Source: Eggerthellaceae bacterium
GTDB taxonomy: Bacteria; Actinomycetota; Coriobacteriia; Coriobacteriales; Eggerthellaceae
Direction: 5' to 3'
DNA: 45,922 nucleotides
NCBI GenBank assembly: GCA_017459805.1
Contig: JAFUCE010000144.1
Location: 1 to 45,922, forward strand
Both the position numbers and the translations under genes were made by a program. This document shows, one piece after another, positions 22,340 through 31,363 of the stretch (the first letter of the stretch is position 1; the number at the start of each line of letters is the position of its first letter). The notes below the pieces were generated by a model. That model saw only the letters and a program-made list of their open reading frames with translations, had not been told where the DNA came from and did no database searches.

Positions 22340-24946
22340 TTAACGGTCGCTTTGACGACGCGCACGCAATGCCAGAGCAGCGGAGCCCATGGCAACTACC
22401 AGGGCCAGCAGGGCAACGCCTGTGGCGGTGTCGGCAGTCTTAGCGGTTGTGCCAGTCTTTGCTGTTGCTTGAGCAGTAACCTGGATGGTCTGAGCCTTGT
22501 CATTAATGTCGGCATGAGAAGCAACTTCGTTACCTTCGGTGTCGGTTGCATACTCAAACACAACATACTTGTGGCCTTGCTCGATGGTTACGTCTTCGAA
22601 GACCATCTTCCAGGTGCCTTTGCCCGAATCGGCGGCTTTTACCGTTTCAGTCTTGGTAGCAACTTCCTTAGCTTCTGCAGCTGTCTTAGCGTTGGTTGCG
22701 TCCATAAGCTTACCCGTAAGCGTGTAAGTCTCGCCCCCACCAAAGCCTTCGTAGGCAACAGTGTCGTTTACTTTCTTAACCTTGGAGGCATCGGTTGCAG
22801 CAACGGTGCGCACTGCGTTAGCAGAAGCTGCCTTGCCATCAATATCAACCGTGGTGGACATTTCAAGGGCAGAAGTAGGCACAAGATAATCACCAGGGTT
22901 GTTAACCACTTCTTCAGGAATGATGGTGATGCCATCAGTTGGCAAGACCACAACAGCCTGAGCAAGATCTTGCGGATTCGCGTGCTCAATAGTAGAGCTT
23001 TCGCTGGGCGTAGTTTTATTGGTAGCAGTCTCATAAACAACGTAGTAGGTGTTTTCTTGGAGCGGCTGATGCCCAAAGGACATGGTCCATGTGCCCTCGC
23101 CACTATCAGATGCGGTAAAGGTTACCGTTTCGGTAGCACATTCAGTACCCGTCGTGTCGCTACCAGTAAAGGCCATAAGCTTGCCAGTTACTTCATATTC
23201 AGCACCAGCTTCAAGGCCTTCATACTCAATGGTGTCTTCAACGTACATCATCACAACATCATCTGCAGGCTGCTCAATTGAAAGAAGCTTGCCGCCTGGT
23301 GCACTAGTGCCACCAACCTTAATGGTTGTGCCAATGCTCGCAGCTGGTTCGGAGTCAAGAGCATCCATAAGAATCAATGAACCGTCATCGCCCACCTCGA
23401 CAGCACCAGCGGGATCAACAGTGGTGGTTTTCGGAGTAACCGTACCAGCGGCATCAACCGAAAAGTCGATTTCGGTAGTTACGGTTTGATAGCCATTTGG
23501 CGCAGCTGTTTCGGTAAGGACATAGTTACCAGCAGCAAGGGGAATCTCGTGAGGAGTAGTCGTAGAAGTCCAGCTGTCAACTGTTTTGCCACTGGAATCC
23601 TTTACCACAAGCTTAGCACCTGCAAGCTCTTCTCCACCCATGTCCTGCTTGGAAATCTTAATTGTGGGATTATCGCCGCCTCCACCGGAAGACGTAGTGT
23701 TGGCGAAGGCGACCGTCGTAGCTTCTGCAGAGAGCGTCTCAGTTGGAGCATTCGAGAAAACACCAATCAGGGGCTGGCCATAGAAGCTTTTGCCGTCACC
23801 AACCTGAGCACCTGTAGCATCCGTGCCCGTGCTCCAATACACATACACTTCGGCAGCGCCATCATCAAAAGAATATCCGTCGGCCGTTGTACCATTAATA
23901 GCAAAATCAATGAGCGCCTTGAAAGCCTCGGCATTACCGCTGGCTTCCTGATAGCCACCTGCGTCGATACCGTAGTCAGCATTTCGATAGGCCTTGCCAT
24001 ATTGGAATGTAAACCACAGTGCTTGCTGAGTAAAGTTACCAAGACCTTCTTCGCTCAAGCCTGCTGCATTGTAGGGATATGCGTTCACCATAATACGGCG
24101 CACAGCATTGAACAAGGCATCACCTGTCAACACGCCAGGGTTGTCGGAGCTAGTCCACATGTAGCCATTGGTGTAACCCGTAGGCATATGGCCATCAAAG
24201 AAGTCATAGGAATAGTGATACGCTACAACATCGAGCCAGGTTGGATAATTAGCTTGTCCGGTGCCATCGAAGTAATTTGGATCCCAGTTAACGCCTTCGC
24301 CAGCCCAGTTAGCATGCCATTTACCATTCCAGAACGTGCGGGTATTGAAATCTGTGCTCGATGATGAAGCACCGCGCGCGCCACAGAATACATGCTCTAC
24401 CGTATCATCGGCAAACTTAACCGTCTTGTCTGAGTAAGCACCATCGGCTCCACCAGCGTGGTCGTAGGTAACCTGCTCGCCTGCAGTCGCATGTGCCTTA
24501 GGCGTGTAGCCGCCCACACCTTCGCGTGGGGTATCGCCACCAGAAGACTGGGACGTTACGGTAACGGTAATGGTCTTTGCAGAAGTGTCGTAAGTGATGG
24601 TGGAGTCGGTACCTTCTTTTTCTTTTACGATGTACTCGTAGGTACCAGCAGCCGTATAGGTGGCGTTGCCAAAGCTGATTTTGCCGTCGGCATCGTTAGT
24701 AGCCGTCTTTTTCTCCGGCATCGGGGCACCTTCGGTCTTAGCTTCGATGGTGAACTCGAACTGGTCCGCTTTGAGCGTTCCGCCTTCAAGTGTCTTTGTG
24801 GCTGTAATTTCCTGAGTGATAGAATCTGCAGCATACGCACTCGATGCTGTTGCAACCATTACGGCGACGCCCGCTACGAGGAGGGTAACAATTACCGTCC
24901 ACAAAGCAATAAGCGACCGCGGTTGCACGGTTCTAACCTTGTTCAT
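22340..24946 (-). CDS. Thioester-domain, CnaB and VaFE-repeat surface adhesin
   Basis: Cell-surface protein of 868 residues. A signal peptide ends about AYA-A (39/40). Next is a pilin-type isopeptide (Spy0128-like) domain (about 42-132). A thioester domain follows (about 185-400), with Cys188 in HVFCGAR and the TQQA motif at 306-309; Cys188 and Gln307 are the expected thioester pair. Then come a CnaB/SpaA-like domain (428-505; Lys in KISKQD, Glu in LTETAAP) and two VaFE repeats (about 555-660 and 715-822). The C-terminus has a hydrophobic span (841-861) and a basic tail, but no LPxTG; KTAD is the nearest motif. GAAAGGAAG precedes the ATG. Such proteins bind host ligands covalently; the target is unknown. 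No sortase is nearby. Confidence 0.88.
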   Translation of the reverse strand: MNKVRTVQPRSLIALWTVIVTLLVAGVAVMVATASSAYAADSITQEITATKTLEGGTLKADQFEFTIEAKTEGAPMPEKKTATNDADGKISFGNATYTAAGTYEYIVKEKEGTDSTITYDTSAKTITVTVTSQSSGGDTPREGVGGYTPKAHATAGEQVTYDHAGGADGAYSDKTVKFADDTVEHVFCGARGASSSSTDFNTRTFWNGKWHANWAGEGVNWDPNYFDGTGQANYPTWLDVVAYHYSYDFFDGHMPTGYTNGYMWTSSDNPGVLTGDALFNAVRRIMVNAYPYNAAGLSEEGLGNFTQQALWFTFQYGKAYRNADYGIDAGGYQEASGNAEAFKALIDFAINGTTADGYSFDDGAAEVYVYWSTGTDATGAQVGDGKSFYGQPLIGVFSNAPTETLSAEATTVAFANTTSSGGGGDNPTIKISKQDMGGEELAGAKLVVKDSSGKTVDSWTSTTTPHEIPLAAGNYVLTETAAPNGYQTVTTEIDFSVDAAGTVTPKTTTVDPAGAVEVGDDGSLILMDALDSEPAASIGTTIKVGGTSAPGGKLLSIEQPADDVVMMYVEDTIEYEGLEAGAEYEVTGKLMAFTGSDTTGTECATETVTFTASDSGEGTWTMSFGHQPLQENTYYVVYETATNKTTPSESSTIEHANPQDLAQAVVVLPTDGITIIPEEVVNNPGDYLVPTSALEMSTTVDIDGKAASANAVRTVAATDASKVKKVNDTVAYEGFGGGETYTLTGKLMDATNAKTAAEAKEVATKTETVKAADSGKGTWKMVFEDVTIEQGHKYVVFEYATDTEGNEVASHADINDKAQTIQVTAQATAKTGTTAKTADTATGVALLALVVAMGSAALALRARRQSDR

Positions 24947-25011
24947 TTCTGCTTCCTTTCGTTAAGAACCTTGCCCAGGGCATACTTCACCCCTGGTTAC
25001 TTATAAGACGA

Positions 25012-25017
25012 ATTATA
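25012..25017 (-). promoter_or_regulatory. Promoter -10 for the surface protein, with leader hairpin
   Basis: A perfect TATAAT on the minus strand, about 66 bases before the ATG. A weak TTTTCA lies 17 bases upstream as a possible -35. In the leader, CCAGGG and CCCTGG (about 24974-24995) can pair, giving a small hairpin before the ribosome site. Confidence 0.6.
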
Positions 25018-25098
25018 CTCTCTATCTTGTGAGTTGAAAAGAAAAAATATCTAAATATGGCCAAAGAGTTGTGAGTGCACATAGGGCCAAAAGTTTAC

Positions 25099-26217
25099 TT
25101 ATATGATGAATAAGTCATGGCTCGATTGCGTAAGCACATCAAAACCGTTTTCGGTAATAAGCCCATAGTCTTCAAGACGCATACCAAACTGCCCCTCAAT
25201 ATAGATTCCTGGCTCGACCGTTACCACATTGCCTGCTTCCAGTTCAGCAGTATTTCGCGGCGAAAGAAGGGGTTCTTCATGCACTTCCATGCCTACACCA
25301 TGCCCCAAGCCATGACCCATTTTGTCCCCATAACCTGCGGCTTCAAGCACATCGAGTGCCCGCTGATGCACCTGCGCACCCGTTAATCCTGGGCGCAAAA
25401 ATGCCTGCGCCGCTTCATTGGCTTCACGCAGGGCTTCAAAGGCATGCAGGAGTTGGCCTTCGGGCTGACCCAGAAAGACAGTGCGCGTCATGTCGGCACA
25501 ATAGCCTGCGGCTTTCGCCCCAAAATCCATAACCACGCACTGCCCCGCTTCTAAAACAGTGTCCGTCGGCTGGGCATGGGGGTTGGCGCCATTAGGGCCC
25601 GTGGCCACAATCGTGGGGAAAGCAAGACCGCTCGCGCCATGCAAAAACATATAATTGTCCAGTTCACGCTGGACTTCCTGTTCAGTCATGCCCGGTTTCA
25701 TAAAGGTCAAAATGTAGGCGAAGGCAGCATCCGTTATAGCCTGGGCGGCACGCAAACGCGCTATTTCAGCCTCGTCTTTAAGGGCACGCAGCACCTGTAC
25801 AAAACCTGATGTTTCCTGTAGGCGCAGCACGCTTTGTTCAAGTTCCCCTTCAAGCTTTCGATACTCTGCCAGGCTGATGCTGTCTTCAATACCTAAACAA
25901 GCTATTCCTGGGGCACTGTGCGAAAGCTGGGTGGCCAACCAGGTAGCGTGCGTACTGGCTTCATCATCAACGCGAACGGGGCACTCTTCCCCATGTTCTT
26001 CTGACCACTTAGCGGCAGCGTGCCTGGCAGCAGCCGCATAGCGTGAATCGGTGTGCAAGACAGCTGTAGTGTCCGACACCAACAAAGCATGGGCCTGCTC
26101 GTCGTCAAAAACGCCCTCGAATTGCGTGAGGTAGGCAATGTTTGCGGTATCGCGCACATAAAGCGCGTCAAGCGATGCATCTTGTAGGCGGGCTTGAAGT
26201 TTGCTGATACGGTTCAT
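25099..26217 (-). CDS. M24 family Xaa-Pro aminopeptidase
   Basis: Metallopeptidase of 372 residues that likely removes N-terminal residues before proline. The N-terminal creatinase-like domain (1-135) is followed by the pita-bread catalytic domain. Its metal ligands are visible: VVMDFGAKAAGYCADMTRTV (two Asp), GHGLGHGVGMEVHEEP (His) and VVTVEPGIY (Glu), with a final Glu in GMRLEDYGLI. AAGGA lies eight bases before the ATG. It is the last gene of the alaS-to-aroB series, where pepP/pepQ, efp and nusB often follow; efp and nusB are absent, the surface protein gene comes next. Confidence 0.93.
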   Translation of the reverse strand: MNRISKLQARLQDASLDALYVRDTANIAYLTQFEGVFDDEQAHALLVSDTTAVLHTDSRYAAAARHAAAKWSEEHGEECPVRVDDEASTHATWLATQLSHSAPGIACLGIEDSISLAEYRKLEGELEQSVLRLQETSGFVQVLRALKDEAEIARLRAAQAITDAAFAYILTFMKPGMTEQEVQRELDNYMFLHGASGLAFPTIVATGPNGANPHAQPTDTVLEAGQCVVMDFGAKAAGYCADMTRTVFLGQPEGQLLHAFEALREANEAAQAFLRPGLTGAQVHQRALDVLEAAGYGDKMGHGLGHGVGMEVHEEPLLSPRNTAELEAGNVVTVEPGIYIEGQFGMRLEDYGLITENGFDVLTQSSHDLFII

Positions 26218-26259
26218 GTAGTGTCCTTACGCTAGTTGCTTATTGCACAAATCTTTGAG

Positions 26260-27363
26260 CTATTTTGAACGCGCCCAGGCACTCAGGTGTTCTTCAAGCG
26301 TTTCTTCGTCAACACGCTGAAGGACGCATTCACCCACATCTTTAAGGAGCACGAAGTTAATTCCATCGCGCGAGGCCTTTTTGTCGCCGCGAAGCGTAGC
26401 AATAAGCTGGTCGGGTTCAGCCGAAAAGTCGAGGCTTGCAAGCCCCAGTGTGTCGAGCACGGCATCCTGAGCTTGCACCAGTTCAAGTGGCGTGCCCACC
26501 ACGGCAGCGCCTAAACGTGCCGCAAAGCGCATACCTTCTGCCACCGCTTCCCCATGGCTGTACGTTCCATAGCCAGCAAGTGTTTCGATGGCATGGCCAA
26601 GGGTATGGCCATAGTTGAGGCACGCCCGTAGGCCGTGGCGATCAAACACGTCGGTGGCAACAAGGTCTGCTTTGTATACGACGCATTTGGTAATAGCATC
26701 TTGGACAAGACCTGCCTCGCGCGCCGCCACAGCCTCCGCATGGTCTTCAAGCCAAAAGTAAAAGTCGTCCGACGCGAGGATTGCCATCTTGGCAATTTCG
26801 GCGCAAGCGCTTTTCCATTCGCGGTCGGGCAAGGTATCAAGCGTGCTCGTGTCGGCACATACATAGGCTGGCTGCTTGAAAGCCCCAACAAGGTTTTTGC
26901 CTTCACTCAGGTTGATGCCGCACTTGCCGCCCACAGATGAGTCGACCATGGCAAGCAAGCTGGTGGGTAGCTGCACCAGGTGCACCCCGCGCATATAGCT
27001 TGCAGCCACAAAGCCAGCTATGTCGCCCACAACACCCCCGCCCAGGCCAAGCACCACGCAGTCGCGGTCGAGCTTTGCCTGAGCCATAGCGGCCCATATC
27101 TCGTTCACACAGTCCGTTGTTTTCGAGGTTTCACCTGCAGGAATAGTAATAAGCGTAGTAGACAGACCGGCCGCCTTTAGGCTTTGCTGAACCCGCGCCG
27201 CATACAAAGGCCCCACATTGCTGTCGGTCAAAAGAAGCGCTGAACTTGCCACAGGAATACCCGCTTTTACGCGTTCGCCGATTCCATCTAGAATGCCACT
27301 GCCGATACGCACGTCGTATGACGGAGCATCGTTTAAGTTAACGACTATCTTGGTTGCGGGCAT
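26260..27363 (-). CDS. aroB: 3-dehydroquinate synthase
   Basis: Second enzyme of the shikimate pathway: DAHP to 3-dehydroquinate, NAD- and metal-dependent. The 367-residue protein has the NAD-binding GLGGGVVGDIAGFVAASYMRG region in two parts (about 101-121), VDSSVGGKCGINL with conserved lysine, and the metal-binding ALNYGHTLGHAIE-like segment (here CLNYGHTLGHAIE), plus SHGEAVAEGM. The start is an ATG with AAAGGA ahead. It follows aroC by 73 bases in the aroE-aroC-aroB series. No fused or adjacent shikimate kinase is present. Confidence 0.96.
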   Translation of the reverse strand: MPATKIVVNLNDAPSYDVRIGSGILDGIGERVKAGIPVASSALLLTDSNVGPLYAARVQQSLKAAGLSTTLITIPAGETSKTTDCVNEIWAAMAQAKLDRDCVVLGLGGGVVGDIAGFVAASYMRGVHLVQLPTSLLAMVDSSVGGKCGINLSEGKNLVGAFKQPAYVCADTSTLDTLPDREWKSACAEIAKMAILASDDFYFWLEDHAEAVAAREAGLVQDAITKCVVYKADLVATDVFDRHGLRACLNYGHTLGHAIETLAGYGTYSHGEAVAEGMRFAARLGAAVVGTPLELVQAQDAVLDTLGLASLDFSAEPDQLIATLRGDKKASRDGINFVLLKDVGECVLQRVDEETLEEHLSAWARSK

Positions 27364-27436
27364 AACACCATCCTTTGTTTACATGCAGGCCTTTGCTTGC
27401 GCGTGCGTCTTGCAGGCTTTTGCGTGCGGCCCGAAG

Positions 27437-28603
27437 CTATCCTTTAAGCAATCGTTTTTTGTAGGCTGCAAGGGCGGCTTGAATGTCGTCCATGTTGTCG
27501 GAGCCGAACTTATGCAGGTAGGCATTGGCAAGCACAAAGCACACTTCCGCTTCAGCAACCACCGCCGCAGAAGGCACGGCACAGACGTCGCTGCGTTCCT
27601 GGCTTGCCTCGGCTTCTTCCAGGGTGTCCATGTTGACTGTTTTTAAGGGTGAAGCCATCGTGGGAATAGGCTTCATGGCGGCCGTAATGATAAGAGGTAG
27701 GCCCGTCGTCATACCCCCTTCAAGACCGCCCGCGTTGTTACTTGCGCGCGAATAGCCAGATTTTTTCGTGTGCGTAATAAGGTCATGAACCTCCGAACCG
27801 TTGCGCTGCGCCGCCTCAAAGCCAAGCCCGAATTCCACGCCCTTAATAGCCGGAATAGAGAATAGCGCCGCCCCCAATTGACTGGTCAGGCGCTCGGGCC
27901 CGCTTTCAAAACCGCCAAGCCCCGGCACAAGACCCGTTGCCACCACCCTAAAGCAGCCACCCAGGCTTTCGCCTTTGACTTGGGCAACCTTTATCATCTT
28001 GAGCATGTGCTCCGTTGCTTCTTCGTTTGGGCAACGGACTTCCGACATTTCTATGTCGAGCGGTTTATAGTCTGGCGCCGATTCAAGGGGTGCCTCTTCA
28101 ACAAATTCAGCGGTACCAATGCGGGTGACGTAGCTAAAAACTTCCACGCCAAGGGCTGCCAAGAATTCGCGCGCAATGCCAGCGGCAGCCACCCGAGCAG
28201 CCGTTTCGCGTGCACTGGCCCGTTCGAGCACGTTGCGGCAGTCATCAGTATTGTTCTTAAGCGCACCCACGAGGTCAGCGTGCCCCGGGCGCGGCGTCAC
28301 TTCACGTGCAAGGTTTTTGGGGGCTTTGCCAAAGGTGGACATGCGGTCAGACCAGTTTTTGCCGTCGGCGTTGGCAACCAGAAGCGTGACGGGCGACCCG
28401 AGCGTCTTCCCAAATCGCAGGCCTGAAGTTATAGACACCGTGTTGTGTTCAATTTCCTGGCGTGAGCTGCGGCCAAAACCGCTTGCCCTGCGCGCAAGGT
28501 CGGCATTAATTTGGGCTTCATCAATAACAAGGCCAGCTGGAACGCCACTTACGATGGCACACAACTGGCTTCCATGGCTTTCGCCAGCAGTTACAAATTG
28601 CAC
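27437..28603 (-). CDS. aroC: Chorismate synthase
   Basis: Last enzyme of the shikimate pathway: EPSP to chorismate, requiring reduced FMN. The protein starts (V)QFVTAGESHGSQLCAI, where GESHG is the family signature. RPGHADLVGALK, RASARETAARVAAAGIA and SRASNNAGGLEGGMTTG are further conserved blocks. I choose the GTG at 28603, which has AAGGA six bases ahead and matches the family N-terminus, over an in-frame start at 28639 that would overlap the upstream control region. The product is 388 residues, the usual long Gram-positive form. Confidence 0.96.
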   Translation of the reverse strand: MQFVTAGESHGSQLCAIVSGVPAGLVIDEAQINADLARRASGFGRSSRQEIEHNTVSITSGLRFGKTLGSPVTLLVANADGKNWSDRMSTFGKAPKNLAREVTPRPGHADLVGALKNNTDDCRNVLERASARETAARVAAAGIAREFLAALGVEVFSYVTRIGTAEFVEEAPLESAPDYKPLDIEMSEVRCPNEEATEHMLKMIKVAQVKGESLGGCFRVVATGLVPGLGGFESGPERLTSQLGAALFSIPAIKGVEFGLGFEAAQRNGSEVHDLITHTKKSGYSRASNNAGGLEGGMTTGLPLIITAAMKPIPTMASPLKTVNMDTLEEAEASQERSDVCAVPSAAVVAEAEVCFVLANAYLHKFGSDNMDDIQAALAAYKKRLLKG

Positions 28604-28646
28604 GCGTATCCTTTCAAGAGCTTTTGAATTACCTACCATGTAGCAT

Positions 28647-29558
28647 TTATTGAGCTGCAGCAGACATCAGATCAAACATTTCATCCCAAGACAATTCATG
28701 GGGTACTTCGCACTGATTCAGCAAAACAATTGCATTTTCAACGGCCTGGGCAACCACCATGGTGCGCCCATCGAAAGCTGGCACACCTGCTGCACGCGCG
28801 GCCCTAAGCAGCTGTGAGTCGCCTTGAGCATAGACCACGTCGAAAACGAGTTGCTGGCTTTTAAGCAAGTTTTCTGCAAAGGGCGCTGGGTCGCCCGCAT
28901 TCATGCCGAGGGGCGTTGCGTCAATCAGAATATCGGCCCCGGCAATTTCTTGCGTTGATGTTTCGTAGGATCCAAATACAAAGCTTGGCTCTTCATAGGC
29001 AGAGCGGAAACTGCGCTCGTCAGGGCGGACGGGCTCAAAGTCAAAGGTGGCATAGGCCAGTTTTTTGTAGCGCGTAAGAAAAGCTTCAAGCACTTCCTTG
29101 GTACGGTCACGGCTGCGGCCAATAAGGGCTACGCGCGCCGCCCCCGCTTGCGCTGCCGCTGCCACAATAGCAAGCGACGTTGGACCGGTGCCGCAGACCA
29201 CCACACGCCCATCTTGGAAGGAAAAGCCTTCCTGCTGAATGGCTCGCACGCAGCCAATGCCGTCGGTGTTAAGGCCGACGATTTGCTCATTGGCCCGAAA
29301 CAGCATATTGGCTCCGCCAGAAAGCTGCACGCTTGCCGCTTTTACTGAAGCCAGGTCAGCCGCAAACTGTTTATAGGGAGTCGTCGCATTAGCAGAAAGC
29401 CAGTCATTACTGTCCAGGAAGCGGCGGGCATCTTTGTCACTGGCTAAATCGACCGCTTCATAGCGCCAGTCAAGCCCAAGCTTGTTATAGAGCGCCGCAT
29501 ACATGGCAGGCGATACCGAATGGGCAATGTTTTTCCCTACTAGGTAGAGCTGTTCCAT
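28647..29558 (-). CDS. aroE: Shikimate dehydrogenase
   Basis: Reduces 3-dehydroshikimate to shikimate with NADPH. The substrate domain has GKNIAHSVSPAMYAAL (8-23) and the catalytic lysine in NATTPYK (57-63). GLNTDGIGCV contains the catalytic aspartate. The cofactor loop is GTGPTSLAIVAAA, followed by a GRSRDR basic patch typical of NADP preference. Length 303, slightly longer than E. coli AroE, with an internal loop around 180-205. It lies between yqeG and aroC in the same direction. Confidence 0.93.
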   Translation of the reverse strand: MEQLYLVGKNIAHSVSPAMYAALYNKLGLDWRYEAVDLASDKDARRFLDSNDWLSANATTPYKQFAADLASVKAASVQLSGGANMLFRANEQIVGLNTDGIGCVRAIQQEGFSFQDGRVVVCGTGPTSLAIVAAAAQAGAARVALIGRSRDRTKEVLEAFLTRYKKLAYATFDFEPVRPDERSFRSAYEEPSFVFGSYETSTQEIAGADILIDATPLGMNAGDPAPFAENLLKSQQLVFDVVYAQGDSQLLRAARAAGVPAFDGRTMVVAQAVENAIVLLNQCEVPHELSWDEMFDLMSAAAQ

Positions 29559-29592
29559 AGCTTTCCTTTACTTTTGCAGAATAACCCTCAAG

Positions 29593-30123
29593 TCACCGCG
29601 TTGGCGTGTCACCTGTGCACGCTTGGGCACCTTCAGGGGTTCTGGCCCCCAGCAAGGCGCGCTCGAAGTTGCGCAGTACGACGGTATGACGCAGGTCTTG
29701 TTCAACCAAGGGGCAAACCAAGTAAGCTTTCATGCCCAGCAGGTGCGCCCCCACCACGTCGGTTGAAAGCTGATCGCCCACCACCACCGTGTTAGCGCTT
29801 TTCGCACCCAGCTTTGCGCGCGCAGCAATATAGCCGTGCGGCAAAGGCTTGCACGCTTTGGCAACAACGGGTAAGTCCAGCTCAGCCGCCCATTCATAGG
29901 GCGTTGAATGCCAGTTGTTCGAAAGCAAGCAGATGCCTACCCCAGCTTCGCGCACTTGGCGCAACCAGGTTTTCACGTCCAGGGGAATGTCGTGGCTGGC
30001 GCGCGAAAGAATGGTGTTGTCCATGTCGAGCAACATGAATTCAAAACCACATCCGACTAAATCTTCTGCAGGCGAAATACGCGTCACGCGCGCAAAATAG
30101 CGGTCGGGCTGCAGGAATGCCAT
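29593..30123 (-). CDS. YqeG family HAD-type phosphatase
   Basis: Haloacid dehalogenase superfamily protein of 176 residues, YqeG subfamily (HAD-IIIA). The catalytic motif I is LLDMDNTIL (about 31-39). Motif II is CLLSNN, motif III lysine lies in AKACKPLPHGYIAA, and motif IV is VVVGDQLSTDVVGA. Members are phosphatases of unknown or phosphatidylglycerophosphate-like substrates; the B. subtilis family name is YqeG. It begins two bases after the mltG stop and precedes aroE. In many Gram-positives yqeG also lies next to aroE, which supports the call. Confidence 0.9.
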   Translation of the reverse strand: MAFLQPDRYFARVTRISPAEDLVGCGFEFMLLDMDNTILSRASHDIPLDVKTWLRQVREAGVGICLLSNNWHSTPYEWAAELDLPVVAKACKPLPHGYIAARAKLGAKSANTVVVGDQLSTDVVGAHLLGMKAYLVCPLVEQDLRHTVVLRNFERALLGARTPEGAQACTGDTPTR

Positions 30124-30125
30124 GC

Positions 30126-31346
30126 TTAACCTTCGGGGTTTTCGGGCGGTGCTTCTTCACCTTCAGGCGCTTCTTCGCCTTCAGATGCTTCTTCAACGGG
30201 TGCCTGCTCGCCATCGGCCACGATAGCATCCTGGTGTTCATCGTAGGTTTCGCTGAAGGCATAGTTCATGCTACCGTCTTCATTTTGCGTAAAGTAGAAG
30301 TACAGGTAGGGCGTTTCCTCTGGCTTGCACGCAGCCTGCAAAACCGCCAAGCCAGGCGAGCAAATGGGCCCTGCAGGCAAGCCCTTATTAAGGTAGGTGT
30401 TGTAGGGGCTCTCGATTTCAAGGTCTTCAGGGCGGGGGTCGGCGTTAACCAAATAAGCAACCGTCGCATCGGATTGCAGCGGCATGTCCTGCGCCAAGCG
30501 ATTATAAAAGACCGACGAGACCGTCGCGCGGTTATCCTGCGAAGCTTCGCGTTCAATAATCGATGCTAGCTTCAAAACATCGTAAGCGCTTAAGCCATGT
30601 TCTTCGGCATAAGTGTAATCAAGGCTTGCCACTTCGGTTTGATATTGAGAAAGCATACGCCGCACGATAGATTCGGCGGTATCGCCTTCGGTTTTTGCAT
30701 AGGTCTTGGGGAAGAGGAATCCTTCAACTGAATTGTCGTAGGCATCTTCCAAGAAGGGGAAGTCGGCCTGGAGAGCGCTCGCGTTGTTAGCAACCGCAAC
30801 GAAGTCTTCAGCTTTAATGCGTCCGTCGTATGCTTCTTCAACAAGTTGGGCAGTGCGCGCAATGGTTAAGCCCTCAGGAATGGTAAAGGTGCTTGCTTCG
30901 GGCCCCGCCTGCAAAAGCTTGATGATGTCTTCAACGCTTGTGCCGCCCAGAATGGAATAGGCGCCAGGTTTAAGCGTGCTTTCTGCACCCTTGGAAGTGA
31001 CTTCTTTGGTGAAACTATCGACATTGCTGATGAGGTGCGCGTTTTTCAGCGTACGCCCAATGTCGGCCACGCTCGCGCCTTCAGGGATGACGATGTAGGT
31101 GTCTGCCCCATGGGCGATGGTTCCTTCTTCTTCGCCAAACAAGTTTAGGGGATGATTCGAAAACCACCAGCCGCAGGCAACGGCCGCAATAAGGAGTAAG
31201 GCAACAGCGAAGATAGTTGCAGGTAGGGCGCTTTTGCGCGGGTTAATAGCAGACGTGTCGTAGTAGCGGAATTGCTTGTCACCCATGGCGTGTGCGCGCC
31301 GCGTGGCACGAGTGGGATGTTCCGAATACGTCACTTGCTTTTTCAT
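30126..31346 (-). CDS. mltG: Endolytic transglycosylase MltG
   Basis: Membrane-anchored YceG/MltG lytic transglycosylase that cuts nascent glycan strands and sets chain length. A basic cytoplasmic start (about 1-40) leads into one membrane segment (about 43-63). A LysM-like part with IPEGASVADIGRTL comes next, then the catalytic domain, including the glutamate in LASIIEREAS. NTYLNKGLPAGPICSPG is the conserved C-terminal block. The tail carries a Glu/Pro/Ala-rich repeat (EEAPEGEEAPP), unusual but not rare. A good AAGGGG precedes the ATG. It overlaps the classic alaS-ruvX-mltG-aroE order. Confidence 0.95.
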   Translation of the reverse strand: MKKQVTYSEHPTRATRRAHAMGDKQFRYYDTSAINPRKSALPATIFAVALLLIAAVACGWWFSNHPLNLFGEEEGTIAHGADTYIVIPEGASVADIGRTLKNAHLISNVDSFTKEVTSKGAESTLKPGAYSILGGTSVEDIIKLLQAGPEASTFTIPEGLTIARTAQLVEEAYDGRIKAEDFVAVANNASALQADFPFLEDAYDNSVEGFLFPKTYAKTEGDTAESIVRRMLSQYQTEVASLDYTYAEEHGLSAYDVLKLASIIEREASQDNRATVSSVFYNRLAQDMPLQSDATVAYLVNADPRPEDLEIESPYNTYLNKGLPAGPICSPGLAVLQAACKPEETPYLYFYFTQNEDGSMNYAFSETYDEHQDAIVADGEQAPVEEASEGEEAPEGEEAPPENPEG

Positions 31347-31363
31347 ACCTACCCCTTGCTTGC

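Noticed and set aside
22304-23281. 325-residue plus-strand frame, with another at 23486-24364, opposite the adhesin
   Set aside because: No ribosome site or recognisable domain; the minus-strand frame has full adhesin domain structure.
27384-27430. Short direct repeats of TGCAGGC and TTGCG(T)GCG kind between aroB and aroC
   Set aside because: Low-complexity spacer; no regular unit or dyad.
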